Positions 45,964 through 57,144 of a stretch of 57,716 bases of DNA are shown piece after piece (the stretch's first letter is position 1; every line of letters starts with the position of its first letter). The DNA comes from Rachicladosporium sp. CCFEE 5018. Its lineage: Eukaryota; Ascomycota; Dothideomycetes; Cladosporiales; Cladosporiaceae. The notes below the pieces were generated by a model. That model did no database searches. It was not told the origin of the DNA and was given only the letters and a program-made list of their open reading frames with translations. A program made the position numbers and the translations under genes. The stretch is from positions 15,818-73,533 of the forward strand of contig KZ111174.1 in assembly GCA_002077045.2 (NCBI GenBank), in the 5' to 3' direction.

Positions 45964-46857
45964 GGCGACCAGGCCGGGTATGAGAAACGAAGGTCGAAAG
46001 AGTCAACCGGTGCGGAAGGAATATACAGGACAGCCAGTGGCCGTAATGATATATGGAAGGACTGCCAGTGCCATGGCTGCGTGTGCCGTCCATCAGGCAT
46101 GCGATACTCCGGTCTGTCTCAAGTGACCAGTTTCGCGTATAGTCCGTCTCCGTACTTGGCGTCCGTGATGAATAAAGTTAGAGCATGCACCCCTGTTCAG
46201 CCATGTGCATGGAAATATATTGATCGTCCGCCATCCGCGGCTAGATCGCTGTGGGGCGTGGCTGAGGCACGTTTCAGACGGGAGTACATCAGCCGTGTCA
46301 CTTTCTCTTGGCAGCGTTATGCGTGTGAGATGACCGCTTTCTGCCTCTCTACGCAGGCCGCCAATGCCCATATAGCCCGACGTGTATCACCATGTCTCTT
46401 GGCCATAGGAAGCAGAGAAAGCTGAGCACATTGTATGAGCGGTTCGTGTTGTTCACGAGACAATGCGCCGGCAGTGAACCTGGTCCTACCAGTAGCCAGT
46501 TCCCGCATCTTCAAGGCCTCGTCTCATGCATCCTGGCAGATTAATATCAATTGCGTGTTCCCATGACCTTGCACCAGGGCGAGCTTATCTTCACTCAAGC
46601 TTTGCGGCTGCATGGACAGCGTTCCCAAAGACGTCCATTCGAGATCCTGGCGACTCATCTGGCAAGTGCTTCGATGCATAGGGATGCCACGTCGTCATCT
46701 CAATGTAAGTATGCATGTGTATATCGGCAAGCCGTAGCTTGTGCAGTGGATCCTCGTTATCCCGTCCAATCTCATTGACATGGCCCATCTGCCGTCTCGT
46801 GGTGGCCAGATGCATGCGTCTCGCAGGATTCGTCTGTCCGCTCACAGGCTTTCATGC
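45964..46857. other. Intergenic region, no gene seen
   Basis: About 900 bp between the CDH start and the end of the truncated histidine kinase gene. I looked here for the missing ATPase and kinase parts of that gene in all minus-strand frames and found none. Should contain the CDH promoter. Confidence 0.55.
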
Positions 46858-48483
46858 TCAAGGCCTGTGGCCGTTCTCCCTCGCCATGGACAATTGCGAC
46901 ATGCCGCTCTGCGCCGACGAGAGCCCGCTTTCCGTACTCCCGAATCCCTGCCTGCCGAAATGACCTCCAATAGCATTGCCTTCGGCAGTCATTCCATCGT
47001 GTGTCCTCGACGTCACCGGCGCAATCTCCGAGATCGAATTCAGCCTTGAGAGCCGGTTTCCAGTACCCGAAGACGTGCTGTCACTGATCACGTCATCTAG
47101 CAGTGTAGACTCTAATCGATCTGAGGATGTTAGAGACGCAGCGCCGGAGTTCAGTGACATTAGTCCTTTCTTCGACAGTGGCTGAGATCTTGCGAATCGC
47201 CGTGCAGCGCACTCAATGACATCGATGATTGTTTGCCGTTGCTCTGAGCGTCCTACGAGATGCGAAGGGAGCTTGAAGAAGCTCGACACATCATGCGTGG
47301 CGACTTTGAAGTTGCTCAAAGCCTCGGTGTCGCCATCTGTGAGGATCTTCTTCAGACTCACCAAATCGTGCTTGACGCCTGAGGCGCTGTTGTAGCGATC
47401 CTCGATGGACTTGTGGGTCATCTTTTGGATGACTGAGGAGATGGCGTCCGGTACGTCGGAGCGGATGCTGGTAGCAGGAGGGATGCGTCGGGAGAGGACG
47501 TTCTGCATTATCTCGAGTGGTGTCGAGCCAGCGAAGGCAGGGCGCCCCGTCAGCATCGTCCAGAAGATGATGCCAAGGGAGTAGATATCTGTGCGTGAGT
47601 CTGGTTCTGCTGGTAAGCGGCCAGTCTGTTCGGGTGCAATAAATTGTAGCTTGTGCTCGACTCCGCGTTCGGCTGTAAGGCTCGACCACCCTGCGGAAGT
47701 CAAGCCATGTTCGAAGCTTCGAGCTCCTGAGCCGAAATTGATGAGCTTGACGACGTTCGTTTCACGGTTGTAGTGAAAGGCATCGCTACGTATCTCTCCG
47801 TGTACTTGACCATGGGCGTGATGCAAGATCTCACAGCACTCGCTTGCACCAATGGCGAAATTCAGAAATGTCAAGAGCGGCACAGGTGCTTGGCCTTCTT
47901 GCATCCACGCTTCGCCAGAAGCTCGGTAGTTGTTAGGACCCATTATGACAAGATCCTTCAGGTAGTCGCGTCCTGGCGCCTCAACCATACTGACAGCTAA
48001 GGCTTTGTCGCCAGGTTGCTTTGGCGGCAGCCGATGGAAGCTCAATGGCTTGACGAAGTGTATGTTGTCATCGTCTGACAGCTTCCTAAGCGACAGGGCT
48101 TGCTTGTACTCCCTCTCCAGTCGTAGTGTATGCTTCGACACTCGTGCCACCACCCACCGCTGCTTTGGGTAATCGCCCGCTGGTGAAGTCACCGTCGAGA
48201 TGCTTGCATCGTCGCTGGCCGAGTAGTCAGACTTTGTCCTCAAGCTGTACGGTCTCGAGCCGTCTGTACCCTGGGCCAGGCCAGGGACAATGACTGCAGG
48301 CTTCTCTTTCGAAGGTTTCGACCTCCCGATATAGTGCCAGTTGTCGTAGGATGATTGGAAGGGACTGAAGCTCTCGTCGAAGTCGTAATCGGGCACGCCA
48401 TCGCGGAGTCGCTCAAACATGCGAGCCACTCGCTCGGGGGCGATCTGCTTGGGCTGCTGCTTCCTCGCTGTGCGCTCGTCCAT
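46858..48483 (-). CDS. N-terminal part of a Mak2/3-type (group X) hybrid histidine kinase, truncated
   Basis: 541 residues from the ATG at 48483 (MDERTARKQQ) to a stop at 46858. The whole chain resembles the N-terminus of fungal hybrid histidine kinases of the fission-yeast Mak2/Mak3 type. It has RVARMFERLRDG and DESFSPFQSSYDNW, then a degenerate Ser/Thr-kinase-like domain with LHHAHGQVHGEIRSDAF, VVKLINFGSGAR, FIAPEQTGRLPAEPDSRTDIYSLGIIFW and KSIEDRYNSA. FKLPSHLVGRSEQRQTIIDVIE is where the AAA-type ATPase normally begins. The chain then enters a Ser-rich linker and stops. The P-loop, GAF, HisKA, HATPase and receiver domains (normally well over 1000 more residues) are absent from the 900 bp that follow. 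It is either a stand-alone paralogue or a truncated gene. Confidence 0.75.
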   Translation of the reverse strand: MDERTARKQQPKQIAPERVARMFERLRDGVPDYDFDESFSPFQSSYDNWHYIGRSKPSKEKPAVIVPGLAQGTDGSRPYSLRTKSDYSASDDASISTVTSPAGDYPKQRWVVARVSKHTLRLEREYKQALSLRKLSDDDNIHFVKPLSFHRLPPKQPGDKALAVSMVEAPGRDYLKDLVIMGPNNYRASGEAWMQEGQAPVPLLTFLNFAIGASECCEILHHAHGQVHGEIRSDAFHYNRETNVVKLINFGSGARSFEHGLTSAGWSSLTAERGVEHKLQFIAPEQTGRLPAEPDSRTDIYSLGIIFWTMLTGRPAFAGSTPLEIMQNVLSRRIPPATSIRSDVPDAISSVIQKMTHKSIEDRYNSASGVKHDLVSLKKILTDGDTEALSNFKVATHDVSSFFKLPSHLVGRSEQRQTIIDVIECAARRFARSQPLSKKGLMSLNSGAASLTSSDRLESTLLDDVISDSTSSGTGNRLSRLNSISEIAPVTSRTHDGMTAEGNAIGGHFGRQGFGSTESGLSSAQSGMSQLSMARENGHRP

Positions 48484-49149
48484 AGTGGGCTGTTTCAGGC
48501 GCGCTGTCACAGACAAGATCTCAATGCCGACAGTGTTCGCCGTTCGGTCAGGCTATCAAGAGGGCGTCCGTCGCATCCGGCAAAGTCTTCGCCATCTCAC
48601 GTCGCATTCGCAGCAGTGATGCGGCTTAATTGCGTTCAGATTATCTGCTGGAAGGTTCAAGTGCACCTTGACCTCGCGGCTCAGTACGGGTCGGAGCTAC
48701 CCTTCGAATATCGCCGACCAGCACCTTGGAAAATCAATGCCATATACAAGTACATATACAATACGGATGAGACTTGAAATATGCTTCAGTCCCACTAGTA
48801 CGAGTGCCAGCTGTCTGACCCGTTCGGAGACAGGCATGACCGTCGTCGTCGCGATGCCGGCCTCGTAGCCCTATAGACGACTGTAGCGCGATCGACTGTG
48901 GGGTGCCGACGAACGTGCACAGCTGCAGGTCCGCAAGGCATGTGGAGACCATTGCCATTCTGAACGATTGCTCGACGAACATATCCGCACATGGCTTCTA
49001 TCCTTTGATTTGCTGACGACGTTGGCAAACTGCGATTCGCCTTGCACAAGTCTGCGGCAGCCATGACCCGAGCGACTTGAAACGCAGCTCAGTGGACACA
49101 GCTGCCATGACTTGCTTCCCGCACACGTTCATGATACGAGCAACACCAC
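48484..49149. other. Divergent intergenic region
   Basis: About 670 bp between the truncated histidine kinase and the ankyrin/DIL gene, which point away from each other. No gene recognised. Confidence 0.55.
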
Positions 49150-51609
49150 ATGGCGGATCCAGCGGAAGAGCCGGCAGACAACGCTTCAATCCACGATAAG
49201 CCGTCAGAAGACGAGCAGCAGTCATTGGCGAAACCACGCGAACTACCCGCGGATCTTCCTCGATCACTGGACGACCGCAGGAATGTCCCAAGCTACGGAC
49301 AAGAGACCGAGTACTACGATGCATGGCAGGGTGAGATGAAGCAGCACTAGTATTTTCAACATCACAGCTGAGCATTGTCAATGGCAGGCCAATCCCAATT
49401 CCTCACCGCGCCACCCTTAGCTACTCCCATCAACTTCAACCTCTCCCTCCACGAACCGGATGACGAGGGCACTTTTGGTGGCAATGACGAAGCACGCATA
49501 GCTCAAATGCTTGCCTCCAAGCAAACTAAAGCTGACGACAGCGATGCCTCCGAGACCGCCGAAGACGATGTCGTACAAGATAAGAAGCTGTCGAGTGACC
49601 AGAAGACAGCTGCACTACAGGACTTCCTCTTCATGGCTGCTAGCAATGGCGATGCAGCGCGAGTACAGCGTCTCACTCGCGGCGAAGCGGCAGCTTTGAT
49701 CGACATCAATGCGGTGGACGCTGAGGGGACTCCACCTCTTGTGTACGCCAGCTGCTTCGGCCACAGGGATGTCGTGCTGGCACTGCTGAACGCTGGTGCA
49801 GTCGTTGATAAGCAGGACAAGAATCTGTGGACAGCGCTCATGTGGTCCATGACCAACAGCCACAAGGACATCGCGAAGACACTACTGGATCACGGTGCAT
49901 CGACTGACTTGAAGTCGTCAAGTGGACGAACAGCACTGGACTTCGTACCGCCGAACAGCGATATGTCTGAGTTTCTGCAGCACAATGGCTACAGCATCGG
50001 GAACGCTGGCGTGACCGACGATTTCTACGTGGCTGGACTCTCCCAAGACCGGTACGAGGAGGAGATGGCGGACAACGAAATGAGGAGACGGATGATGATG
50101 GAGAGTGCGATGAACCTTGAGGTAGACCTGGGTAATCTTGGATTGAATGAGCCTCCTGAAGAGCACGACCACGAGGAAGAGGGACAAGACTTCGCATGGG
50201 ACCGATGTCTGAACGATCAGATGTTTGTGTTCATGGAGAGTGATATCGAGCGAATACTGAACGTCGTTGTGACGAATATGACGCCACAGAGATCTGCCAG
50301 TCAGAAGCCGATACCTGCGAATCTCATTTTCTTAGGCGCGCGGTATGCCTTCTATCACGCAAATCGAGAGTTGCTAGCCGACTGGCTCGTCTCAGCACAA
50401 GAGAAGATCTACGCAGTCGTCGACAAGTATCAGTGGGACATGACGATCCTTGCTTTCTGGATCTCGAACGCTACGCTGCTGTTGTACTACCTAAAGAAAG
50501 ACACCGGCCTGACCCAGGAGACAACCCAATTCCAAGCGCAGATGGCCGAGCTGATCCATGAGATCTATATCTTGATCATCAGAGACGCAGAGAGGCGTAT
50601 GGACAAGGTCCTCGATACCGCGATCCTCGATCATGAGACCATCCCAGGCTTCGAGGAGATCCAGTTCCAGAACGAGTGGAAGTTCTTGCGATCGAAGACG
50701 AAAGTCAAGCCTGAGCCTGTACAGAAGAGCTTTAGACCACCAAGTCCGAAGAAGAAGGCTCAGATCAGCCCACGAAACATCACTAGTCTGCTCAGCTCAA
50801 CACTCTTTGTTTTGGACTTGTACGACGTGCACTCGGTGATTACCGCGCAGATCTTGTCGCAGTTGCACTACTGGCTTGGGGCCGAGATCTTCAACCGCAT
50901 CATGAGCAACAAGCGATATTTGGCTCGTACAAAAGCGATGCAGATCCGGATGAATATCTCGATGCTCGAAGACTGGGCGCGGACTAACAATCGGCAGCCT
51001 GAGATCTCTCATGACGACAATACATCACCCGTGAGCGAAAGCACAGTCGATGCAGCCAGACGCCATCTCGCGCCGGTAGTGCAGCTGCTTCAGTGGCTGC
51101 AGTGCTTCTCGAGTATTGGCGAGGACAAGGACGCTATGGAAGCGACACTTCAGCAGCTGCCGAATCTGTCTACTAAGCAGCTTCTGCACGCTGTTAAGCA
51201 CTACCGCGCAGAAGTCGGCGAGAAGACATTGTCACGACCGACGCTTAGACACGTTCAGGAAGTCAGGACTCGCTCGAAGACACCGGCCGATCCGCCGGCC
51301 TCGCCGACGAAGAATGGCACTGCACCGCCGACGCCCATGTCGCCTGGTGGCGGCGATGGTGCTTTCGGAGATGCAGACGACGACGTCGTGCCTGAAACGA
51401 ACTTGCTGAACCCGGCACTGTTGCTGCCTTTTCATCTTCCGACATCGACAGACATGCTAGTGAGCTATGGCGCTGGCTTTGGTGGTATGAACAGGGAGAG
51501 GGAGAGACACTACGTGCCATCTGTGCCTCCCGAGATCTTGAGCAAGCTCGATCCTGGGAGTGGTAATGGGTCCGTATACGAAAATGCGAGATGGAGTGAT
51601 AGCTCATGA
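49150..51609 (+). CDS. Ankyrin-repeat and DIL (dilute) domain protein
   Basis: Two exons: 49150-49329 (MADPAEEPADN to EYYDAWQ) and 49388-51609, with a 58-nt intron (donor GTGAGA). At the acceptor the sequence reads CAG/GCC, but the downstream frame (GQSQFLTAP) needs CAG/GGCC, so one G appears to be missing. If the first exon is not used, the ATG at 49381 would be the start. About three ankyrin repeats (LQDFLFMAASNGDAARV, TPPLVYASCFGHRDVVLALL, WTALMWSMTNSHKDIAKTLL) precede an acidic linker. A DIL domain follows (LADWLVSAQEKIYAVV, YDVHSVITAQILSQLHYWLGAEIFNRIM). In class V myosins DIL binds cargo; fungi have this ankyrin-DIL form with unknown role. The Pro/Thr/Gly tail is disordered. About 740 residues. 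Confidence 0.87.
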
Positions 51610-51874
51610 GGCGGTCAGAATGACGACGATATGACCGCAATCGAACAACACCCATGAATGGCAGTCTCAATGATTGCATCAACTTCACGAAGCATATGCT
51701 GTCCGCCGCAGTCCGTTATTCACGACCAAAAGACTGCTGCACGGCGCATCGGCCAGCTCCGCGTGTGGCAGGCCCCACATTGCGTTATCGGCTGGACTTT
51801 CCAGTGCCCGCGTCGACATAAGGTGACCAATTCAGCAGTACAGTACGTTGCATAGCTAATACACTCACATCAGC

Positions 51875-53040
51875 ATGGAAATCCAAGCACTCACTTCGGG
51901 AGCGGTTGAGCATCTCACCAACGCGAAGACCAAGTCCGACGACAAGGTCACCTTTGTGCCCGCTGACGAGATCGACAAAACATTCAAATCAGACAGTATA
52001 GGTATGCCGCACTTCCCATAACGCATGCAGCCTGGTGTTTTGCTGACAGCATAAGTACAGACCTCATATCCTCCGCACTCTCCTCTCGCATCCTCTCCTT
52101 CTCCGACGAATGGTTCGCCGAAGCTTCGAACCTCACTAACCCCAAACCACCAGTACGGAAACTCGGCGTCTTCACATTCGCCGGCGCCTGGTACGATGGC
52201 TGGGAGACACGGCGGCATAACCCGGAAGAGTTCGACTGGGTAGTCATAAAGCTAGGCGTGGCTTCAGGGAAGGTGAAGGGCATTGAAGTGGACACATTCG
52301 GCTTCAGCGGAAACCAGGCGCCAGAGGTAGGCGTACAGGGCTGCTTCGTGACGGACGAGGCGAAAGAAAAGGAAGCAGGCAAGAAGGACTTTGCAGGATG
52401 GGAAGCAATTCTGGAGAAGCAAGAATGCGGCCCTAGCCAACGCCATGGCTGGCTACTACCCGAGAGCGCAAGGCAAAAGGCATACACCCACGTTCGCCTA
52501 CAAATGTTCCCCGACGGCGGCATTGCGCGCTTCCGCCTGTATGGCTCCGTTGTCCCTGTCCTTCCCCAGGAGCTCTCTACAGTCTTCGACCTGGCAGCTA
52601 CAGTCAACGGCGGCGTGGCTGTCAGTTGCTCAGACCAGCACTTCGGCACGAAAGACAACTTACTCCTCCCTGGTCGGGGCGTCGACATGGGCGACGGTTG
52701 GGAGACGAAGCGCTCGAGAGGGGAGCATGTGGATTGGGTGGTCATCAAACTTGGGACGGCTGGGATTATTGAGAAGGTAGTGGTGGATACTGCGCACTTT
52801 CGAGGCAACTTCCCACAGAAGGTACAGGTCTTCGCCGCCACTGCTGAAGGGGGCGTACCGGAGGGCGGGAGTGAGAGGTGGGTGGAGATCTTGGCACCGC
52901 AGAAGACCGGCCCGGACAAGGAGCATGAATACGAGGGAGAGCTGCTGAAGAGTGGAGGGGAGAAGTACGGCTTTGTGAAGATGGTCATTATACCTGATGG
53001 AGGCGTGAAGAGGATCAGGGTGTTCGGCCGGCAGGGTTAG
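51875..53040 (+). CDS. DAL2: Allantoicase (allantoate amidinohydrolase)
   Basis: Hydrolyses allantoate to ureidoglycolate and urea in purine degradation. Exon 1 51875-52001 (MEIQALTSGAVEHL), a 59-nt intron, exon 2 52061-53040; 368 residues, normal length. The enzyme is a tandem of two allantoicase (galactose-binding-like) repeats. The first holds FAGAWYDGWETRRHNPEEFDWVVIKLG and LQMFPDGGIARFRLYG. The second holds GRGVDMGDGWETKRSRG, HVDWVVIKLGTAGIIEKVVVDTAHFRGN and IIPDGGVKRIRVFG. The parallel between the halves is direct in the sequence. The neighbour downstream on the same strand is a Dal5-family permease. A GATA-type site (TTATCG, 51785-51790) lies 85 bp before the ATG. No frame break. Confidence 0.95.
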
Positions 53041-53739
53041 CCTTCTCGACAGCAGGCCGTTGTTGGCGCTGACTTGAGGCTCCCTCGGGCTGTGCATGGC
53101 AGATGCGTATCATACAGACATATAAACGCCCAGCATCGATCGATCCAAGGCATTTGTTTCGGCTTCTGATAAGCGTGCCGTGAGATCTTGCAGTCTTGGC
53201 TACATGAAATCCAATGATCAAGTTAATGCATTTCTGCTATCACCGCTCTTGCCTTCCAAGAGCATTCATGTCCACCTCGGCCATTCATTCATCTAGCTGT
53301 CCGTTCCACATATCCCGACCCCAAACCCTTCGATACTCCCACAACACAGCGCGCCCATTCCGCCTTCCGCGTGAAGCTCCCACGCACGCCAAGCCCTGCA
53401 CCGCATCGAAGTTACACCGATGCAATGCAACTAGCACGACTCCGCACTTATCGCGTCAACCTCACCCGTTCGTCACCGTTCGAGCTGCCCTATCTGGACC
53501 CCAGCTCAGATCAATCGCGTATCATTGTGATGTGGGCGACATGATGCGGAAGCCTCGCCGTCATAAGGTTGAAGCTTGACAGTATGGTATTGCTGTATTT
53601 GTTTTCCACTCCATCTCTACTCACGAGAAGTATTCCTCGTAACAGCGTTACTTCTAATCTCCTTGCTGTCTGCTTGACTTCGCTCGTCCAACTGAATCTC
53701 CGATACTCATTCAAGGTTATCATTTGACGCGTGGTTATC
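53041..53739 (+). promoter_or_regulatory. Promoter of the Dal5-like permease with GATA sites
   Basis: 700 bp without a gene between allantoicase and the permease. Sites matching HGATAR on either strand: TGATAAG at 53167-53173, CTTATCG at 53447-53453, and TTATCA at 53718-53723 and 53735-53740 (the last abutting the start codon). GATA factors of the AreA/NIT2 type activate nitrogen-scavenging genes through such sites. The number and spacing suggest, but do not prove, such control. Confidence 0.4.
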
Positions 53740-55905
53740 ATGGCCGACTCACCAGACGCCGAGAAACGTTCAATTGACCCTGAAGTCGAAAAGGCGTTGC
53801 CAGCTCCTCTTGCAGATGCTATTCGTCGTGGCAGCGTCCCGGAAGATATCTTGAAGCACTCCCACGATGCCGACGAGGCGCTGAAGGCCTTTGCTAGTCA
53901 CGACGGGCAGGTGCTACAGCTCGATGAGGCCACGAACAAACGACTGCTGAGGAAGATTGACTGGAACTTGATGCCTGTGAGTAGTTCTTCAGTGCACTAT
54001 GGGGAGCTGACGTAGCAGGTCGGGGAGGTTGAGGCTGATTCGGACTTTGGTAGATCATGTGTGTGGTCTATGGCTTGAACTATCTGGACAAGACTAGCAT
54101 GTAAGTCCGTGAAAATACCCATTTTAGGAACCTTACCATGCTTACCAACGTTACTTTAGATCCTACGCATCCGTCATGGGCATCAAGAAGGACATTGGCC
54201 TCGTGGGTGACAATTACCAATGGTAAGAGCGCAGTATCTGATCCAAGTGTATTGTGACGACCGCTGACTTGTTCCGCGATCACAGGCTCGGCTCTATGTT
54301 CTACTTCGGTTACATAGCGGTATGGAGACCTTGCATTTGCTGTCGATCTGCTACGCGTTCGTTGCTGACATTTTGATACAGTGGGAGTACCCAACAAATC
54401 GACTGCTGCAACGCCTGCCTTTGGGCAAGTACAGCTCGTTCAACGTGATTATGTGGGGCGCTACGCTTGCATGCTTTGCTGCAGTCAGCAACTTCGCTGG
54501 TGCTGTTGCTGTGCGCTTCTTCCTGGGCGTGTTCGAGGTAAGCTGACATCCTAGTCCTCAATTGACTCGTGACTGACGATTATAGGCTGCTGTTACGCCT
54601 GGCTTCGCACTACTCACATCTCGTTAGGTGAGTGCCTCGGAACACACACTTAGACGATCTCGACTGACTTCTCCCAGTTTCTCCAATGCTGTGTCCGGAG
54701 AGAGGAGCTCATGTATGCGATACTGACATCCAGGTACAGAATGGTACACCAAAGCAGAGCAAGGTACTCGCGTAGGCATTTGGTTCTCATTCAACGGCTG
54801 GGCACAGATCTTCGGCGGCCTCGTCGCGTATGCCATCAGCAAAGGCACCACGCAGCATCCAGCATCGCTCGCTGGCTGGAAGATCGGTAAGTCATGTCCG
54901 ACTTGCGCAACTTTGGTACGATACTGACGCCGGATCAGTCTTTCTCTTCATTGGTCTGCTGACCTCAACCATCGGGGTGATCTTCTTGTTCGTTGTTCCG
55001 GACAGTCAGCTGAACGCTCGATGGCTGAGCAAGGGTGACCGCATACTCGCAATTGAGCGTGTACGCATCAACCAGCAGGGCATCGGTAAGTACTTCATAG
55101 GCCTCGGACTAGATACAACAGCTACTGATGATCACGTGACCAAAGGGAACAAACACTTCAAGATGTATCAGCTACGAGAAGCACTTATCGATCCATTGAC
55201 TTGGGCTTTCGTATTCTACGCCCTTGTTGCTGACATCCCTAATGGTGGAATATCGAACTTCTTCTCCCAGCTGATCACATCCTTCGGCTACACTTCCGAG
55301 CAGTCCCTCCTCTACGGCACACCAGGCGGCATCGTCGAAGTCGTCGCCCTCGTAGTCTGCGGCTACCTCGGTGATCGCTACAAGAACCGCATTCTCATAG
55401 CTACTTCTGGCCTGGTAATCGCCATCTTGGGTATGGCTCTCATCGTCGGTCTGCCGCTCAAGAGCAACAGCGGTAGACTGGCAGGTTACTATCTCACTCA
55501 AGCCTCTCCAACACCCTTCGTGGCCTTCCTGTCCCTGATTGCAAGCAATGTGGCTGGGTATACGAAGAAGACTACGGTGGCTGCACTGTACCTCATTGGG
55601 TACTGCATTGGGAACATAATTGGACCTCAGGTATGTTTGTTTCCCGCGCTTTGCTTACCGACCTTACTCACATTCTCCAGGTCTTCCGACCCAAGGATGC
55701 ACCACGCTACGTTCCGGCGGAAATTACGATCATTGCTTGCTGGGCGGTGTGTCTCGTTGACATGTTCTTCATTTACTGGTACTGTCGGAGGCAGAACAGC
55801 CAAAAGGCAACGCTGCGAGCACAGCCCGGCTACGTCAAATTGGAAAACCAAGAGTTCTTGGATCTTACTGACAGGGAGAACCCGGAGTTTGTGTACACTT
55901 TGTAG
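53740..55905 (+). CDS. MFS permease of the anion:cation symporter family (Dal5 allantoate type)
   Basis: Plasma-membrane transporter of the family that carries allantoate, ureidosuccinate and related acids. Ten exons: 53740-53976, 54054-54100, 54160-54222, 54286-54319, 54382-54537, 54586-54622, 54740-54886, 54939-55085, 55146-55630 and 55681-55905. They sum to 525 residues with no frame break. Family marks: LRKIDWNLMP, YGLNYLDKTS, GDNYQWLGSMFYFGYIAWEYPTN, RFFLGVFEA, the spliced QWYTKAEQGTRVGIWFS and GYLGDRYKNR; about 12 membrane segments. Exon 6 must end before an in-frame TAG, using donor GTTAGG at 54623, although a stronger GTGAGT lies 6 nt further on. The intron 55086-55145 is 60 nt without a stop, so its retention would also keep the frame. 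Allantoate as substrate is inferred from the allantoicase neighbour. Confidence 0.88.
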
Positions 55906-55954
55906 TACGAGTATTCAGGTCTATGATATGGCTGTCTGCGGCACGACCTCAATA

Positions 55955-57144
55955 CTACTCCGACTCAAGCGCTGTCGTGTTGAACAGCCGTGCCCCTGTA
56001 TCAGTGACTCCCTTCCCCGTGTACTTGTTGTCTGACAACTGCAGTGCGACAATAGCAATATCGTTCTTGAGCGCCATCTTGCGAATAGAACCTCCCGGAC
56101 GCACTGCATCAGCCTGTACCACGCCTGCCACTACCACGACTGGCACCGACACACGGCGAGCACGGATGTGCGTTACAAACTCTGCGATTGAAGCGCCACT
56201 GTTGACGACAGAGTCGACCAGGATGACTGCTTTGCACCGATCAAGATGCTTGAGTGTCATATCTGCCGGACTCTTGGCGTGCAAGAACATCACCTCTGAA
56301 AAAACATTGCTGACACCCATAGCCATAGGCTCGCCCCCACGCATCAAGGGTACGATCAGGATCTGTTCCTCGTGTTGCAGACGATGACCAACGTCCAACT
56401 TCCCATGTACGTTGAGCATAGTGCACTCGCTGAGGCCGAGCACCTCAGACACGTACTCGGTGGCGAGGTCAGATAAACACACTTTTGCAAAGTGGCAGAT
56501 TGCTTGGAGAGAAATTCGTTCATGACCGTGGTGACGCGATGCTCGTTGAGTGCTGGCGACTGTAGATGGAAGCGCTGAATGAGCGACGCAATCACTTCGG
56601 CGACCTTAATTGGTGACATCTGCTCGATACGCAGAACGGAGAGCAAGATCCGATTACGGTAGCAAATAGGCTCCAGTTCCTTGACCTCCTTTGCAGCCCA
56701 GCGATTGATCTCTGCGGCCGTGAGAGGAACCCGGGCACGAGTGTCATCTCTACACCGCTGCTCGATCTCCTCACCACTGGCAGAGAGATAGATGATGTGG
56801 GTGTAGTGACGAGTTTCCGCTGCTGAGAAGACAACACCCGGGGATTCTGCACCGGCGTTCAGGAAGGAGTAGTGCCCAGTGACGATGCCCGTTTTGCCAC
56901 TCGCGGTGCACTCTCCAGCAATGTTGGCAATTGCTTGAGCGCGGAAGAGATTGTTCGTGTTGCCGTCGGCATTTCTGAAGGTATCGAGAGAGCCACCAGC
57001 AGCATTGGCGACCATTTCGGAACCTTCATAAAAAGCGAAAGCATCGTGAGGTAGCCATTCCTTGAGCAGATTCAACAGGGTAGTCTTACCGATGCCAGGT
57101 AGACCATACAGTCCGATGATTTTTGCGGGAGTCTGGGTAGCCAT
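55955..57144 (-). CDS. P-loop kinase-like domain fused to a uracil phosphoribosyltransferase-like domain
   Basis: The start is the ATG at 57144 (MATQTPAKI). The N-terminal half is a P-loop NTPase with Walker A GLPGIGKTT at about residue 13, a lid-like Arg-rich segment (EQRCRDDTRARVP) and the fold of small-molecule kinases. The C-terminal half has the type I/UPRTase features LIVPLMRGGEPMAMGV and the PRPP loop VDSVVNSGASIAEF. At 56489-56491 (TTT on the coding strand) the frame changes from SKQSAT to VCLSDLATEYV. One more T restores the join and a total of 396 residues. The pair could salvage a pyrimidine base or a related compound; I cannot say whether both domains are active. It converges with the permease gene (stops about 50 bp apart). 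Confidence 0.78.
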
